From: Limnephilus marmoratus
Lineage: Eukaryota; Arthropoda; Insecta; Trichoptera; Limnephilidae
DNA length: 64,000 bases
Direction: 5' to 3'
Assembly: GCA_917880885.1 (NCBI GenBank)
Contig: OU862920.1
Coordinates: 44,613,019-44,677,018, forward strand
In this document: one piece after another, positions 22,195 to 32,763 of the stretch
Layout of the letters: every line of letters begins with the position of its first letter
Numbering within the stretch: the stretch's first letter is position 1
The notes under the pieces: generated by a model
Told to the model about the DNA's origin: nothing
The model's input: the letters and a program-made list of their open reading frames with translations, nothing else
Databases searched by the model: none
Program-made: the position numbers and the translations under genes

Positions 22195-22345
22195 TAAATA
22201 AATAAATAATTAAATGAAGACAATATTAGGGATACTCAATTGAAAATCTGAAGACAGAAAAAGATAGGTCCAATCTGGGACTCGAACCCAGGACCTTTGC
22301 CTTGTCGGGACGCAACTCTACCAACAGAGCTAACGTGTCCCTATT
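22190..22345 (-). repeat. SINE-T3, tRNA-like head with 3' tail
   Basis: Read on the minus strand: GGGACACGTTAGCTCTGTTG, GTAGAGTTGCGTC..., with A box TAGCTCTGTTGG, a perfect T-arm CTGGG-TTCGAGT-CCCAG (B box GGTTCGAGTCC), then CTATCTTTTTCTGTCTTCAG, ATTTTCAATTGAGT, ATATTGTCTTCATTTAATTA and an (AAAT)n-like end. The acceptor halves do not pair and the anticodon arm is poor, so this is a SINE and not a working tRNA gene. Confidence 0.7.
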
Positions 22346-22894
22346 CGGTCAGTTTTAACTGTATCGTACTTCGACTAAGAACTATCAACACTTTTTTCAT
22401 TTTCCTAACTCATATTTTTATTGGCTGCTATCTTTATGTATGATTGCAAGATTAAAACCCGAACTAAATGCTAACCACGTTATTTGTATGTATTAAAATA
22501 TCATCCAATTTTAGTGAAACGCATGTTTGTGTGTGCGTGAGTGCAACCAAAAGTTGATAAAATGCATTTCCATCGACAACGAGTCCATCTGCCGAATTTC
22601 AGTTCCATTGGATGTTGGGTTTAATTTTCACTTCCAAGATTTGCATTCAATTATTCAAAATCAAAATTCAAATAGGTGTGTTTAAAAAGAAGTGAAGATC
22701 GCCTTGGAATAGAAAATTATAAGGAAAAGTGTATGATTTAACTATAAAACAATAACGTGTTTGTATATAATCATTAATCGTGAAAAAAACACTTTTCCTC
22801 TTACTTATCATCGCGGTGTAAATGAGTAACGCGGCGTGAAAGGTTGGAATAGTGAAAAAATGACTTATTATCACGGCGTAGGTATGTGATATTG
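22346..22894. other. AT-rich gap, nothing recognised
   Basis: No supported feature. A 121-codon minus frame that runs from 22668 into the next SINE is incidental. Confidence 0.4.
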
Positions 22895-23085
22895 GCATTG
22901 AAATTACTTTAGTCGTATTTGGTGACCAGATCTGAATGGCAAGGCACTTATCAACCTTCCTCCTACTCGCCAACCTTCGCTCCCCTCTCGCTTCAGTTTC
23001 ACAACATCCCCCAATAATAATGCATAGTCTCACTGATTCCGGTTAGCAGGGAGTATGCGGGACTCTTGTGCGGTATTCACATAAA
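22895..23085 (+). repeat. SINE-T2 3' half
   Basis: GTCGTATTTGGTGACCAGAT, CTGAATGGCAAGGCACTT, TCAGTTTCACAACATCCCCC and the end GGGACTCTTGTGCGGTATTC ACATAAAAA. The last 14 bases match the 16.45-kb copy end. Confidence 0.65.
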
Positions 23086-23499
23086 AATATCAAAAAACAT
23101 TCCAGAACGCGTGAGGAAATTATGGGCAAATTATGAAAAAAATATCAGTAAAACTCTTAGCCTACTAAAAAAATTATTAACACAGTCGTAAGTTAACCAG
23201 CAAGTTGTAAGCTAACAAATAATTTCTCACCTGTCTTGAATCATTACTATTGAACTGCGATATAAAATTCCTTGATGTTTATTTATAAATACCTGACATA
23301 AAATAATACTAAAGGGACTCATAAGTGGGGAGGTACTTAGCGATGTGCAAAAACAGAAAGCAAACCACGAGAGGTTCTTAGAGAAGTGCGAAAACAGCGG
23401 TGTAACAGGTGGAACACACGATATTCCCTAGGGTGGACGGATCATAAGTTCTCATCGCTAGATGAGAAACTTTGTGAATACCGCACAAGAGACTTCTTC

Positions 23500-23760
23500 A
23501 GAATCGCTAGATTTCGCATTCTTTGTATTTTCTTTTGCATGTTCATTTTGGAGTGGTTTGAGAATTGGATATTGATTTTACAAAAAATTAAAAAATATGT
23601 TTTTTGGATTTTTTAAGATTCGATCCTTGATCCCCTGAATTTCTGGCCGCTAAGGTTCATCAGGCGATTTACACCACCAGATTATTATTATATTGGAACC
23701 GAGTACCCGTGAAATAAATAAATATTTTATTGCTATCTCATTCTCTCGCCGGCTAAAATC
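23500..23760 (-). repeat. SINE-T1 copy joined to GH-A
   Basis: On the minus strand: GTACTCGGTTCCAATATAAT, a tRNA-like segment (ATCTGGTGGTGTAAATCGCC, AGGATCGAATCTT) and ATCCAAAAAACATATTTTTT then TGTAAAATCAATATCCAATT. It abuts GH-A (TATCTCATTCTCTCGCCGGC) through the linker AAATAAATAAATATTTTATT, almost the same linker as near position 125. Confidence 0.65.
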
Positions 23761-24143
23761 TATTTATTTATTTATTTAGTCTTAGTACATTTACATTACA
23801 AAGGTATAATATATTGTCCTCCACACTAGGAGTTCACCTGTGTTGTAGAGGACATTTATCAGTTGTAAATTATGAATTATAAATTGTGAATAGTAAAACA
23901 AAAGAGTGTTAATTGCTAATACAAAAAAAGAAACAATAAAAATCAAAATATAAAATCGACTTCAATTCGACAAAAATTATAAATTAAAAGATAAAAAGAT
24001 TGTAGCCAGTTTCTTATGTTTTTTTTGGATTCAATAATTTTAGTTGTTTTATATTGTGTAGGAAGAGAATTGTATAGTTTTATAGCCTGGTATCTGTAGT
24101 GTTTTTGTCCAAAGGATGTGTTTGTTTTTGATATTTGTAGTTG
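23758..24143 (-). pseudogene. LINE 3' end inserted in GH-A
   Basis: On the minus strand the frame reads SFGQKHYRYQAIKLYNSLPT then QYKTTKIIESKKNIRNWLQS, the KLYNSLP pattern of a LINE ORF2 C-terminus. A 3' UTR and a GACTAAATAAATAAATAAAT tail follow. It separates GH-A left sequence (CGCCGGCTAAAATCT) from GH-A right sequence (GATGTAAGTGTTCGTCTC). A clean target duplication is not visible. Confidence 0.7.
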
Positions 24144-24230
24144 GATGTAAGTGTTCGTCTCTTTTTAGTGTCGCTCACTTTCGTTTCATCGAGTTTCAAA
24201 TCACAACGGTGCTAAAGAAGTTTTCACTTA
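24144..24230 (+). repeat. GH-A right half
   Basis: GTCTCTTTTTAGTGTCGCTC, GTTTCATCGAGTTTCAAATC and GGTGCTAAAGAAGTTTTCAC complete the GH-A part begun at 23735. Confidence 0.7.
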
Positions 24231-25189
24231 AAATATATATTTTTGGACATTATTTACCAATTTCAAACTTATAATCGACTTAATTAATAACTTTAATGAT
24301 GAGTTGGTTTGGATATCAAACGAATTTATTAACAGTGCCGATTATTTGTACCTACTTAAACGCTGGTATATTCAGTATATTGTAGACAAGTAGTTTTATC
24401 CTTGATGCATTTGAATAAAATATGTTTTATACTTTTGTTATTGTGCAGTACATTCTTCTGCATACCACTTCGGAGATACTTAGTTACATTTTGTGTAAGT
24501 AGGTACGTCGTATTTTCCCTAAGACGTGCATACATTATAAACTAGTAAGCCGGGAGGCAACTGTCTGGAGATCAACTGTCATAGAATCATATTTTATATA
24601 ATATATTAAACACTGTGCTGCAAAACGGTTAAACGTAGTACAAACTCTCATTCGTCGTTTTCCTTAAAACTTCTTTAAGCCCATAAATAGGTACTAAGAC
24701 CGAGCTACTTCTGTGCCTTCTAGTGAATTCTCGATAGCCCCATAATACGTATTGTATGGAGGGAACGATAACAAGCAAGGAGCAGTTGCCTTTTTTGGGC
24801 ACAAACCTCCCTGCAACTATTCGATGAGGCATTATGCCGAGTCCTGGGCCCAGGTTAGAGGATCGGAATTCAGTAATGCTGCGTGGCTGTATTAAATGTA
24901 TTTATATCTTACACCACTAGCTTAATCAGTAATTTACGAAGTTTTTTGTTCATAACAACAAGTACGGGGATAGTAAATTCACAGTGAAGATGTGAAATTC
25001 TATAAAGATTTCACTTGAAGTGCTGTTATTTTGAAGCAATGAAAAATTATTGTCCAATTTTTTAATTATTTCAAAAATGCCTAAGTTATTTTTTTATTTC
25101 ATTTCAGCATTAGGTATGGGAAAATAAGAAGTAAGTTAGTATTTTAAGCAGTAAAGGCAACTATTAAAGAGGACTTAATAATCAGATGG
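24231..25189. other. AT-rich stretch, nothing recognised
   Basis: No supported feature. Confidence 0.45.
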
Positions 25190-25575
25190 GGAAGAGTCTA
25201 CGGCCTCCCGACTAGCGATCCGTGGGTCGTGTTTTCATATCCCTGCGTGCACAAGTGAATTTTATTTTATTGATTTGTATTTTCGCAATTTAATAATTTA
25301 AAATAACATATAAGGTATATTTGCGTCACGTTTCGGAGTGGGAGATATTCTCAGTATCGCCATAATGCGAAACCACCTTTCAGAATTGAAACGTTTCTTC
25401 AAGTGGCTTTAGCCGTGTTTGGTGACTAAATCTGAATAATCAAGTACTTCTCCATCGACAGCTTATCCGTATCCTCCCCTCCACAGTTATCTTTAGCCTC
25501 ACAACATACGCCAATTGGGAGTACATTTCTCATACCTCACTGACTCCAGGGCCTTAGGAACACTTGGAACATAAA
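25190..25575 (+). repeat. SINE-T2, tRNA head degraded
   Basis: CTCCCGACTAGCGATCCGTG in place of the anticodon region, B box lost (GTTTTCATATCCCTGCGTGC), then TTTGCGTCACGTTTCGGAGT, TATTCTCAGTATCGCC, TTGAAACGTTTCTTCAAGTG, CGTGTTTGGTGACTAAATCT and ACTCCAGGGCC near the end. Confidence 0.65.
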
Positions 25576-26348
25576 AAAAGATCGGCAAAATTATAATTTT
25601 GTTGGTGGTCTGTGTTCAAACTTATTGGTCAGATATTTGAAGTAAAATTATGCCGAATAAGAAGAATGTTATTGTTGATGTTTATCAACATTTTTGCATG
25701 AAAATAGTAAGAAATTGATGTTTTGAACCTATATTTCGAAGGTTATAAAATTATAAGTTATAAGAATAAAATCTGGACTTTTGCATCAAAATATCAGTTT
25801 TATTGAATTGCGCGGTTTTCCTGAGGTAAAAAAATTATCTCAAAATAACGAATATCCTTTCCTTAACTTTATAAATGCTCTGAAAACAGCACAGGCAGGA
25901 ATCACACAAATCTAATAACGTAAGACAATAATGTAAGCTCGCATAGTGTACCCACACTGACAATAAAAAAATACCATCTTAGATATCTTACAATTCATGT
26001 ACATATCTTGGTAAGTAGTTTTAATTGTGTAAACAAAATTGATTAATGTTTCTCTTCATGTAAGTCGTACCATTTTTCAATCGGCTGGTGGGTTTTCTTA
26101 CTCGTATACTAATTGTCAGCAATAAGATACGACACGCAGAGTATTTGCCGCGACAAATGATGCGGTTGCATTCAACTACAATGAACGTGAACGCATTTGT
26201 ATCATTTGGACATCCGACGAATTCTGATTTGACCAAAAGCGAGGATAAAAACTGGTAAATGACTGGCGGAGAAGACCGGAAATAAATGTGTGTGATGTAA
26301 GCGATTTAGTCAGAGTATTCTGCCGCTGTTGGTAATCTTGTAGTGGAT
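25576..26348. other. Gap before the large transposon, nothing recognised
   Basis: Only short frames without motifs. Confidence 0.4.
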
Positions 26349-26351
26349 TAA

Positions 26352-26805
26352 TAGGCCAGTGCAATGAGCGCAAAAAAGGGGGTCGCGATCGGAATTATTC
26401 CGGTAGTCCCAATTTTTTTATATGTTTTATATACTCATCTCCTGATGAAAAATCTGAGTTTTCGACCTTGGGTCGCTTGAGCTTTCGCCGCCATTTTGAA
26501 AAAACTAGCCGAATTCAAGCCAAAATCTAGTTTTCCTCAAATATCTCGTTTCCAATAAAAATTTTGGCTAAAGTTGCTTTACAAGTTTAGTAGAACATAA
26601 AATTACCTACAATTTTTATTTAAAAAGTTTTATACTATCCCTAATAAATATTGAGATATGCAGACGTAAATATGTGTATAATTTTATAAAAACAGGTAAA
26701 TTGCTCGATTTGGTTTAGTTTTTTGTGCGCATCTTTTTTCCAGTACAATTTTGTGAAAAAATTATTGATATCAATTTTGTAGAAAATAAAATTTCTAAAA
26801 AGACC
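26352..26805 (+). repeat. Left terminal inverted repeat of the Academ-like element
   Basis: Pairs with 29784-30227. Shared blocks include CGATCGGAATTATTCCGG, TAGTCCCAATTTTTTTATAT, GAGTTTTCGACCTTGGGTC, CTTTCGCCGCCATTTTGAAA and CAATTTTGTGAAAAAATTAT. The palindrome CGGAATTATTCCG near the end is a plausible transposase site. Divergence between arms shows an old insertion. Confidence 0.85.
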
Positions 26806-27135
26806 TGTAATTTTTATTTTTTTTGTAATTTTTTTACTTATATAAAGTATAAACAAATATCGGAGTGAAAACAGAAAATTTATCACGATTTATTACCATG
26901 TTATACGATTTTTGTTTACATTACATTTTAATATATTGTAATATTTTTAACATATTATAACAAATAAAAGAGAGTGGGGGTCCCCCTTCCCCCCCTCCAG
27001 GACGGGCCATCAGTGTTGCCAACTCTGCTCCTTTAGAGCTAAATACAAACAAAAATAATATTTTAGAAGTTATTTCTATGGAAATCGGTTATTTTTATAT
27101 GGAATTTGTTTTTTTTTCTCACAAATACTCTATAG

Positions 27136-29501
27136 CCGCCAGTCCCTGATTGATGTACTGAATATTTTAAAAGAAAACGGACCTACTTCCCAGCTGTGAG
27201 TTCAGTACTTCCAGATGACTACATTGATTGAGCTGTATATTGAAGCGGAACGTGCTGGAAATTGGGAGCTCCATCTTGCAACGGTCCAAAAAATTATACC
27301 TTTTTTTCACGCAGCCGCCCACTTTAATTATGCCAAAAGTGCACATCTGTATCTCTAAGATATGTTGACATTGATCCAATAGAATATGAAAGATTTACCA
27401 AAGAGGGTTTCTTTACGATTCGACGATCTCATAAATTTTGGTCAGGGATTTGGTCTGACATGACAATCGAACAAACTCTGATGAGATCGATGAAAACATC
27501 TGGAGGTTTGACCCAAGGACGAGGAATCACAGAGAGTTCTATTCTTCGTTGGACTGCTGGATTTGTTTATCTGCATAATATTTGTGAGGGTATTGAGTCA
27601 TTCTGTGGAGTTGAATCAGGAACGTCAGAGCAACATGTTGAAATGAGGCCTACATGAATTTAGACGGATGACAAAGACGTTCAGACTCTCATTGATTGGT
27701 TTTCTTGCCATGAACCATTTCCTAAAACAAACATGATTATGTCTATAAGCAGTGGCATTGTCGGGGATAGCAAAGTAACTTGTCACATGGCTGAAAAGAT
27801 GGGGAAATTTGCTCTGTCTAAAGTCGTCAACCAGAACTTTGGAAACTACACTTAAAACGTAAGGATGCGATAGTTTATCTTGCAGCGGTGACCAGCAGCA
27901 TAAAAAATCAGGGTGTGACTGTGATAATAGATCCATTAATGCTATTCCATCGTATGTGTATTGCCAAAAAGTCTTTGAAAACTACACTTAAAACGTAAGG
28001 ATGCGATAGTTTATCTTGCAGCGGTGACCAGCAGCATAAAAAATCAGGGTGTGACTGTGATAATAGATCCATTAATGCTATTCCATCGTATGTGTATTGC
28101 CAAAAAGTCTGAAATTGAACTTAAAGAATATTTCCAATATGAACTATCTCCGGTCCCACTGTCTCTTTTCTCAGAGGAAGGCATGCGCAAAGGAACCAAA
28201 TCCATATTTTACTCGTCTTCCAATCCTCTACCAAATAACATAGAACTGGGAGGCAGTAAAATACACGTAGTTGATGGGGGATATTTACTGCACAAAGTTG
28301 TATGGGGTCGTGCACAACCTTTTTCAATCATTTTTCAGCAATATGTCAGGTATATACAAAATCATTATGGAGCCAATGTAGTAGTGGTATTGGATGGATA
28401 CCCAGATTCGGTTGAAAAGAAAAGCACTAAGGGGGTGGAAAGAGCACGGCGTGCCAGAGTTACAACTTTTGCTGAAGTTTTGTTTTATGAAACCACTCAC
28501 CCACAAGTGCCACAGGAAAAGTTTCTGGGAAATGAGAAGAACAAGTCCCGTTTTATTTCCCTACTCAGAGCCTCATTTGAACGATCGCAAATAACGACAG
28601 TACAAGCTGAAGAGGATGCTGACGTTCTCATAATAACCACAGCAAACTCGTTGTCATCTCAACATGATGCAGTCATAATCGTTGGTCAGGATATCGACCT
28701 GTTGGTACTCATCACAGCTTTCTCCCCTTCAAACGTATATTATCAAAAAGTCGGTAAAGGTAAATCACTTAACGCGTTGTACTCCAACAAATGTTTTAAA
28801 CACATTGAAATAGTAGAAAACATTTTATTCATTCATGCCATAAGTGGCGGCGACACAATTGGTGCTCCATTCGGTCAAGGCAAAAACAAATTTTGTAATA
28901 TTCTTCTCAAGAACCACTCAGTGAATGAACTTGTTCGTGTATTTCAAGATCCAAAAGCAAAGCGAGAAACAATCACTTTGGCTGCCGAACAATTCTTTGC
29001 ACTTTTGTATGGCGGCAATGAGAAATCAAATTTGGAAAATTTAAGGTAGGTACATTCTTTTTGTCAAGAGGGTGAAAAAGAACAAATTCAATTTATCCAG
29101 GCTACCACCCACCAAAGATGCAGTCCAGCAACATGCTTTAAGAACATACTTGCAAGTGCAAACTTGCCTTGGTCACCATAAAGATCCAACTGAATAGGGA
29201 TGGAAGAAAGATGCTGTTGGGTTACTAACTTCAGTACCAATGCTGAAGGAGGCTGCACCTCAGGCGTTGCTGAACTTTATTTCATGCCAATGCAAAAAAG
29301 GTTGCGCTGGAAAGTGCACATGTAGAAAGTCGGGTTTGAAATGCTCCCTACTCTGTATTCACTGTAATGGCAGCTCTGTGCTGCCAGAATGCTGTGGAAG
29401 CCTTCGTTCATGATGATGACGAGGAATTCGGTGAGCCAGTCACCACAAATACGGCTGATGAGACATAGGAAGACTATATTGAAGTTGTTCGGGGCCCGTA
29501 A
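27136..29501 (+). pseudogene. Broken FEN1/XPG-type nuclease gene of the transposon
   Basis: Coding similarity starts after an acceptor-like TCACAAATACTCTATAG (ending 27135), so this may be a second exon. The order is SLIDVLNILKENGPTSQL, then ELYIEAERAGNWELHL, then DMTIEQTLMRSMKTSGGL, then TSEQHVEMR, then the nuclease. An open stretch at 27979-29049 carries the 5'-nuclease motifs in the FEN/XPG order: HVVDGGYLL, VVLDGYPDS, AEEDADVLI, GQDIDLLVL and SGGDT...GQGKNK. The acidic residues that bind metal in that family are present; GGD replaces the usual GCD. A Cys8 cluster (CQCKKGC...CTC...CSLLCIHC) follows at 29287-29364, then an acidic tail ending at 29501. Damage: stops near 27209 and 27356, a frameshift near 27390, a 136-bp duplication, a 4-bp repeat at 29046-29053 and a stop near 29195. 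Confidence 0.8.
27843..28110 (+). repeat. 136-bp tandem duplication inside the nuclease pseudogene
   Basis: 27843-27974 and 27979-28110 are the same 132 bases, separated by 4 bases. A 136-bp period is not a multiple of three, so the duplication breaks the frame. The long open stretch begins in the second copy, after a TGA in the linker. The two copies look identical, so the event is young relative to the insertion. Confidence 0.9.
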
Positions 29502-29783
29502 GTTTCATCGTTAGTCAAAAGTGATAAATTTAAAGAAAATACTTTTTTTTCTTTTTTTTTACGGCATCTATGTAACTTAATTAATATTTTTTTATTTGTA
29601 TGTTGTGATTACATTGGTGGTTAATGTTGCTGTTATGTATTTTACATGTTATTACAACAATAATTGTTTTAAAAAAAAAAGAATAATTAAGATATGCCAA
29701 GATTAAAACACTTTTCTTCTGATTCAATTTTTGACCCAATTTTTGTGGATACTCTTTGAGTCTTTTATGAAATTTTAAAGCTA

Positions 29784-30227
29784 TGTCTTTTATGAAATTT
29801 TATTCTCTACAAAATTAATACTAATAATTTTTTCACAAAATTGTTCTGGAAAAGAGATACACACAAAAAACCAAACCAAGTCGAGTAATTTAGCTGTTTT
29901 TATAAAATTATACACATATTTACGACTGCATATCTCAATATTTATTAGAGATACAAGAAAACTTTTTAAGTAAAAATTGTAGGTAATTTTATGTTCTACT
30001 AAACTTCTAAAGCAGTTTTAGCGAAATTTTTTATTGGAAACGAGATATTTGAGGAAAACTAGATTTTGGCTTGATTTCGGCTGGTTTTTTCAAAATGGCG
30101 GCGAAAGCTCAAGTGACCCAAGGTCGAAAACTCAGATTTTACATCACGAGATGAGTGTTTAAAACATATAAAAAAATTGGGACTACCGGAATAATTCCGA
30201 TCGCGAATCGCTAATTGCACTGGCCTA
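29784..30227 (-). repeat. Right terminal inverted repeat of the Academ-like element
   Basis: Inverse partner of 26352-26805. It ends ATTGCACTGGCCTA followed by TAA. A small direct duplication of TCTTTTATGAAATTTTA sits at its inner edge (29761-29800). Confidence 0.85.
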
Positions 30228-30335
30228 TAAGATCAGATACTAAAAAAAGGAAAATTTAATATTTTTACTGTACATATCTGTTGAGAGTTGATAATGTTAA
30301 GCAGGAATGATATTATGAAAAAAATATATGTTTTC

Positions 30336-30555
30336 GAAGTGAAAACTTCTTTAGCACCATTGTAATTTGAAACTCAATGAAACAAAAAAGCGACACTAAA
30401 AAGAGACAAACACATACATCTATAGGATTTAGCATGCGAGAGAATGATATAGATCTCCTATTTGCGTGGTGCTTCGTAGCCTACACAGTACACACTCTTT
30501 CTACTTTAGATTTTTGAAGGCCTCACTTCTACCACATGTGAATTGCACACTGTTT
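30336..30555 (-). repeat. GH-A element
   Basis: TTCGAAGTGAAAACTTCTTT to CACATGTGAATTGCACACTG. A GH-D element begins at the next base, so two elements with matching termini abut. Confidence 0.7.
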
Positions 30556-30925
30556 TGAAGTAAAACTTCTTTACGCACGCCTGACTTGGGAAGTAAGCTG
30601 GTGAATGCGTGACGAGAGCGTTACGAAAAGCGAGGCGAACGGTAGTTGAGAGGGAGATATAAGTTAGTGAAGAAAGAGAGATACGTACGTTTCGTATATT
30701 ACTGTTGGGGCAAGAGAGAGAGGTGCGCGCACACATTTTCTTTCTCTCTTTCTCTCATAGCCAGTTACCTTTCGTATATCTAAGATACAGTGCAGGCCTA
30801 TTGTCTGTATCACACTAGGAGCAAGACAGAGCAGTGCGCGCGCACATTTTCTTTCTCTCTTCCTATCATATAGATGGATCTAAAAAAAAGTTTTACTTTC
30901 AGTGTAGTCTGAAGTACACTAGTTT
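30556..30925 (-). repeat. GH-D element, full length
   Basis: TTTTGAAGTAAAACTTCTTT, then ACGCACGCCTGACTTGGGAA, CGAGAGCGTTACGAAAAGCG, both purine modules and TGTAGTCTGAAGTACACTAG. Minus-strand frames inside are incidental. Confidence 0.75.
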
Positions 30926-31514
30926 TTTTTTCTTTGCTGTAGGTACCTTCGTGTTTTAATTTTATGTATTTCATCTGGATTACTTTGATATTGTTCCTAC
31001 AATAAACATCGTAATGAAATTTAGGCCAAATAGACATCATTATTTTAATTGAAATAAACCTATTAAAAAATTGAAAGATAGTAGTAATAATTAATTTTAT
31101 ATTATCGTCGATAAAAGATCACTGTAGGCTCTTTAACTCAGCTGATTTACGTTGGTTTTATTAAAGTAAAGTAGAGTGCAATTTAACCGGAGTTTTTATC
31201 CGTTTAGTGGCTTTGTTCGTTCAAACGATTAATTGGATTGGTTAGTGTTGGGTCTTTCCTTTGAGTTGGTGCACTTAGCTATTGTGAGTTAACGACCAAT
31301 CGACTTGCAGTTAAGTTATCCTAACCGCCCAAGTTGCTAGAGATTACACAAACTAAAGGAGTACCTACTCTAACTGTGGAAAAGGAAATTTTTATCAATA
31401 TCGTTAGAATTATTATAATGCTCACCAGATTTAATATTAACTTTTTATTTAAATACATAATATAGGTAATATACCATGAAACGAAGTGGATAACATCAGA
31501 TTTGATGAAAATAT
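30926..31514. other. AT-rich gap, nothing recognised
   Basis: No supported feature. Confidence 0.4.
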
Positions 31515-32170
31515 AATCTGATCATGGGCGCCCGCAGAAAATTTTCTCGGGGGGGCAATATATTTTTAGTAATGTTTTAATGTTTTTAATTTACTGTGGC
31601 GTATTTGTATGGTGAACGAACGGACAGGACACTGCAGTAGTAATAATTTTTTTATGAACACAATATATGTGTATAACAAAAAATGTTACAACATAAATCT
31701 ATCTTTAATAAAAATGAATCGCCGAAATATATGTTCCCGCATAACTTCCGAACGACTGCACTAAATTGGATAATTCTATTTTTGTTGTGTTCGTTATTGT
31801 CAGGACAAGGTTTGTATAAAACTACTGGTGAGCTCTGGCATTATGAAATTTGTATAAAAATGAATCGCCGAAATGTATGTACGCGCACAACTTCCGAACG
31901 AATGCACCAAATTGGATAATTCTTTTTTTTGTGTTCGTTATTGTTTGGTGAGCTCTGGAATTATGAAATTTTGTATAAAAAAATTGCAATAGGTGGTACG
32001 TGAGCTGTTTGAAAATATCCAACGGCCAACGTTCTGTCTCTCCACACTTTCTTTATGCTAACACAAAGTGATGAGTGAAAAGTAACAATATTTGACTATT
32101 TTCAATTAATCCAGGGGGGGGGGGCAAGTGCCCCCCCTTGCCCCCCCCTGCGGGCGCCCATGAATCTGAT
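31515..32170. mobile_element. hAT-type MITE with perfect 8-bp target duplication
   Basis: The element is 31523-32162. Ends CATGGGCGCCCGCAG and its exact inverse are flanked by AATCTGAT at 31515-31522 and 32163-32170. Poly-G/C tracts lie just inside the ends. The interior carries a tandem near-duplicate of ~130-145 bp (AAAATGAATCGCCGAAATAT to GAAATTTGTAT, then again at about 31857). No transposase coding is seen, so it is non-autonomous. Superfamily is inferred from CA...TG ends and the 8-bp duplication. Confidence 0.8.
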
Positions 32171-32349
32171 GTTATTATTATGCCAACATCTGTACGGTTG
32201 AAATTTAAGAATGCGATTACGAAAACAACTGTGACTTACTTTTGTAAAAGAACCGAATTAAAGCAATGCCAAAAGATAACGCCACTTACGTTAACAGATA
32301 GTGTGAGGAGCGTCTGCTGGCAGGCATAAGTAGGTACTGTTGGATTCGT

Positions 32350-32634
32350 GCTTTCGTCGATTTCTTCGGCTATGGAGAGATTGACGATAATATGATTATT
32401 GTTATAACTGGTAGTTGTGTTGTGATTCTATCACGCGACTATATATTATACGTGACGTCATTGCCTATCGTGGATATTGTCCCGGTGACTAGCTCTCACT
32501 GGATCCGAGGAGACGGATATTTTTGGAACTAGTTTATAAAATGGTCACCAACACTGAAACCGGGCAAAGTTGAACCAAAAGCCGCCCGCAGGGCCTAGCA
32601 GCCAAAACTTTCGGAGCGGGTGTTTAACTGCTAG
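32350..32634 (+). mobile_element. Non-autonomous Helitron 3' part, family 1
   Basis: Ends TTTAACTGCTAG followed by T, preceded by CCGCCCGCAGGGCCTAGCAG and TTTCGGAGCGGGTG. A CTAG end before T is the Helitron 3' signature. It matches 35725-36009 (CCCGGTGACTAGCTATCACT, AAATGGTCACCAACACT). The 5' TC end was not located. Confidence 0.6.
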
Positions 32635-32763
32635 TTATTTTATATTATTTACCACAAATCTGTGTTCATTTAATTTTATTGGGGAGTGGGGATAGGGAAG
32701 GTGGAGGAGACGGAGTGGGAACCCCCCTGATACTATGCGAGGGAATCCGGGGGCAAAAGCTAG
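32635..32763 (+). mobile_element. Helitron-like 3' end, family 2
   Basis: ATCCGGGGGCAAAAGCTAG followed by T ends another CTAG-type terminus only 129 bp after the first. Consistent with insertion next to an existing Helitron end. The 5' border is unknown. Confidence 0.4.

Larger units (their letters stand above)
26349..30230 (+). mobile_element. Academ-like DNA transposon, 3.9 kb, long TIRs
   Basis: The element proper is 26352-30227, flanked by the 3-bp target duplication TAA (26349-26351 and 30228-30230). Its ends are TAGGCCAGTGCAAT and the exact inverse, followed by ~450-bp inverted repeats. The only gene is a broken FEN1/XPG-type nuclease with an eight-cysteine cluster. From established knowledge, Academ transposons have 3-4-bp target duplications and encode an XPG-type nuclease and a Cys8 zinc finger with their transposase. 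All three traits fit, and none fits piggyBac (TTAA) or mariner (TA). No separate transposase core is seen, so the element is probably internally deleted. Superfamily assignment is inference. Confidence 0.65.

Noticed and set aside
22270..22345. A tRNA gene on the minus strand
   Set aside because: The T-arm and D-arm look good, but the acceptor halves do not pair and the anticodon arm is poor. The sequence continues into a SINE tail also seen at 15.1 kb.
26349..30230. A piggyBac element
   Set aside because: TTAA occurs on the left flank by chance (ATTAATAGG), but the right flank is TATAAG; the common duplication is TAA.
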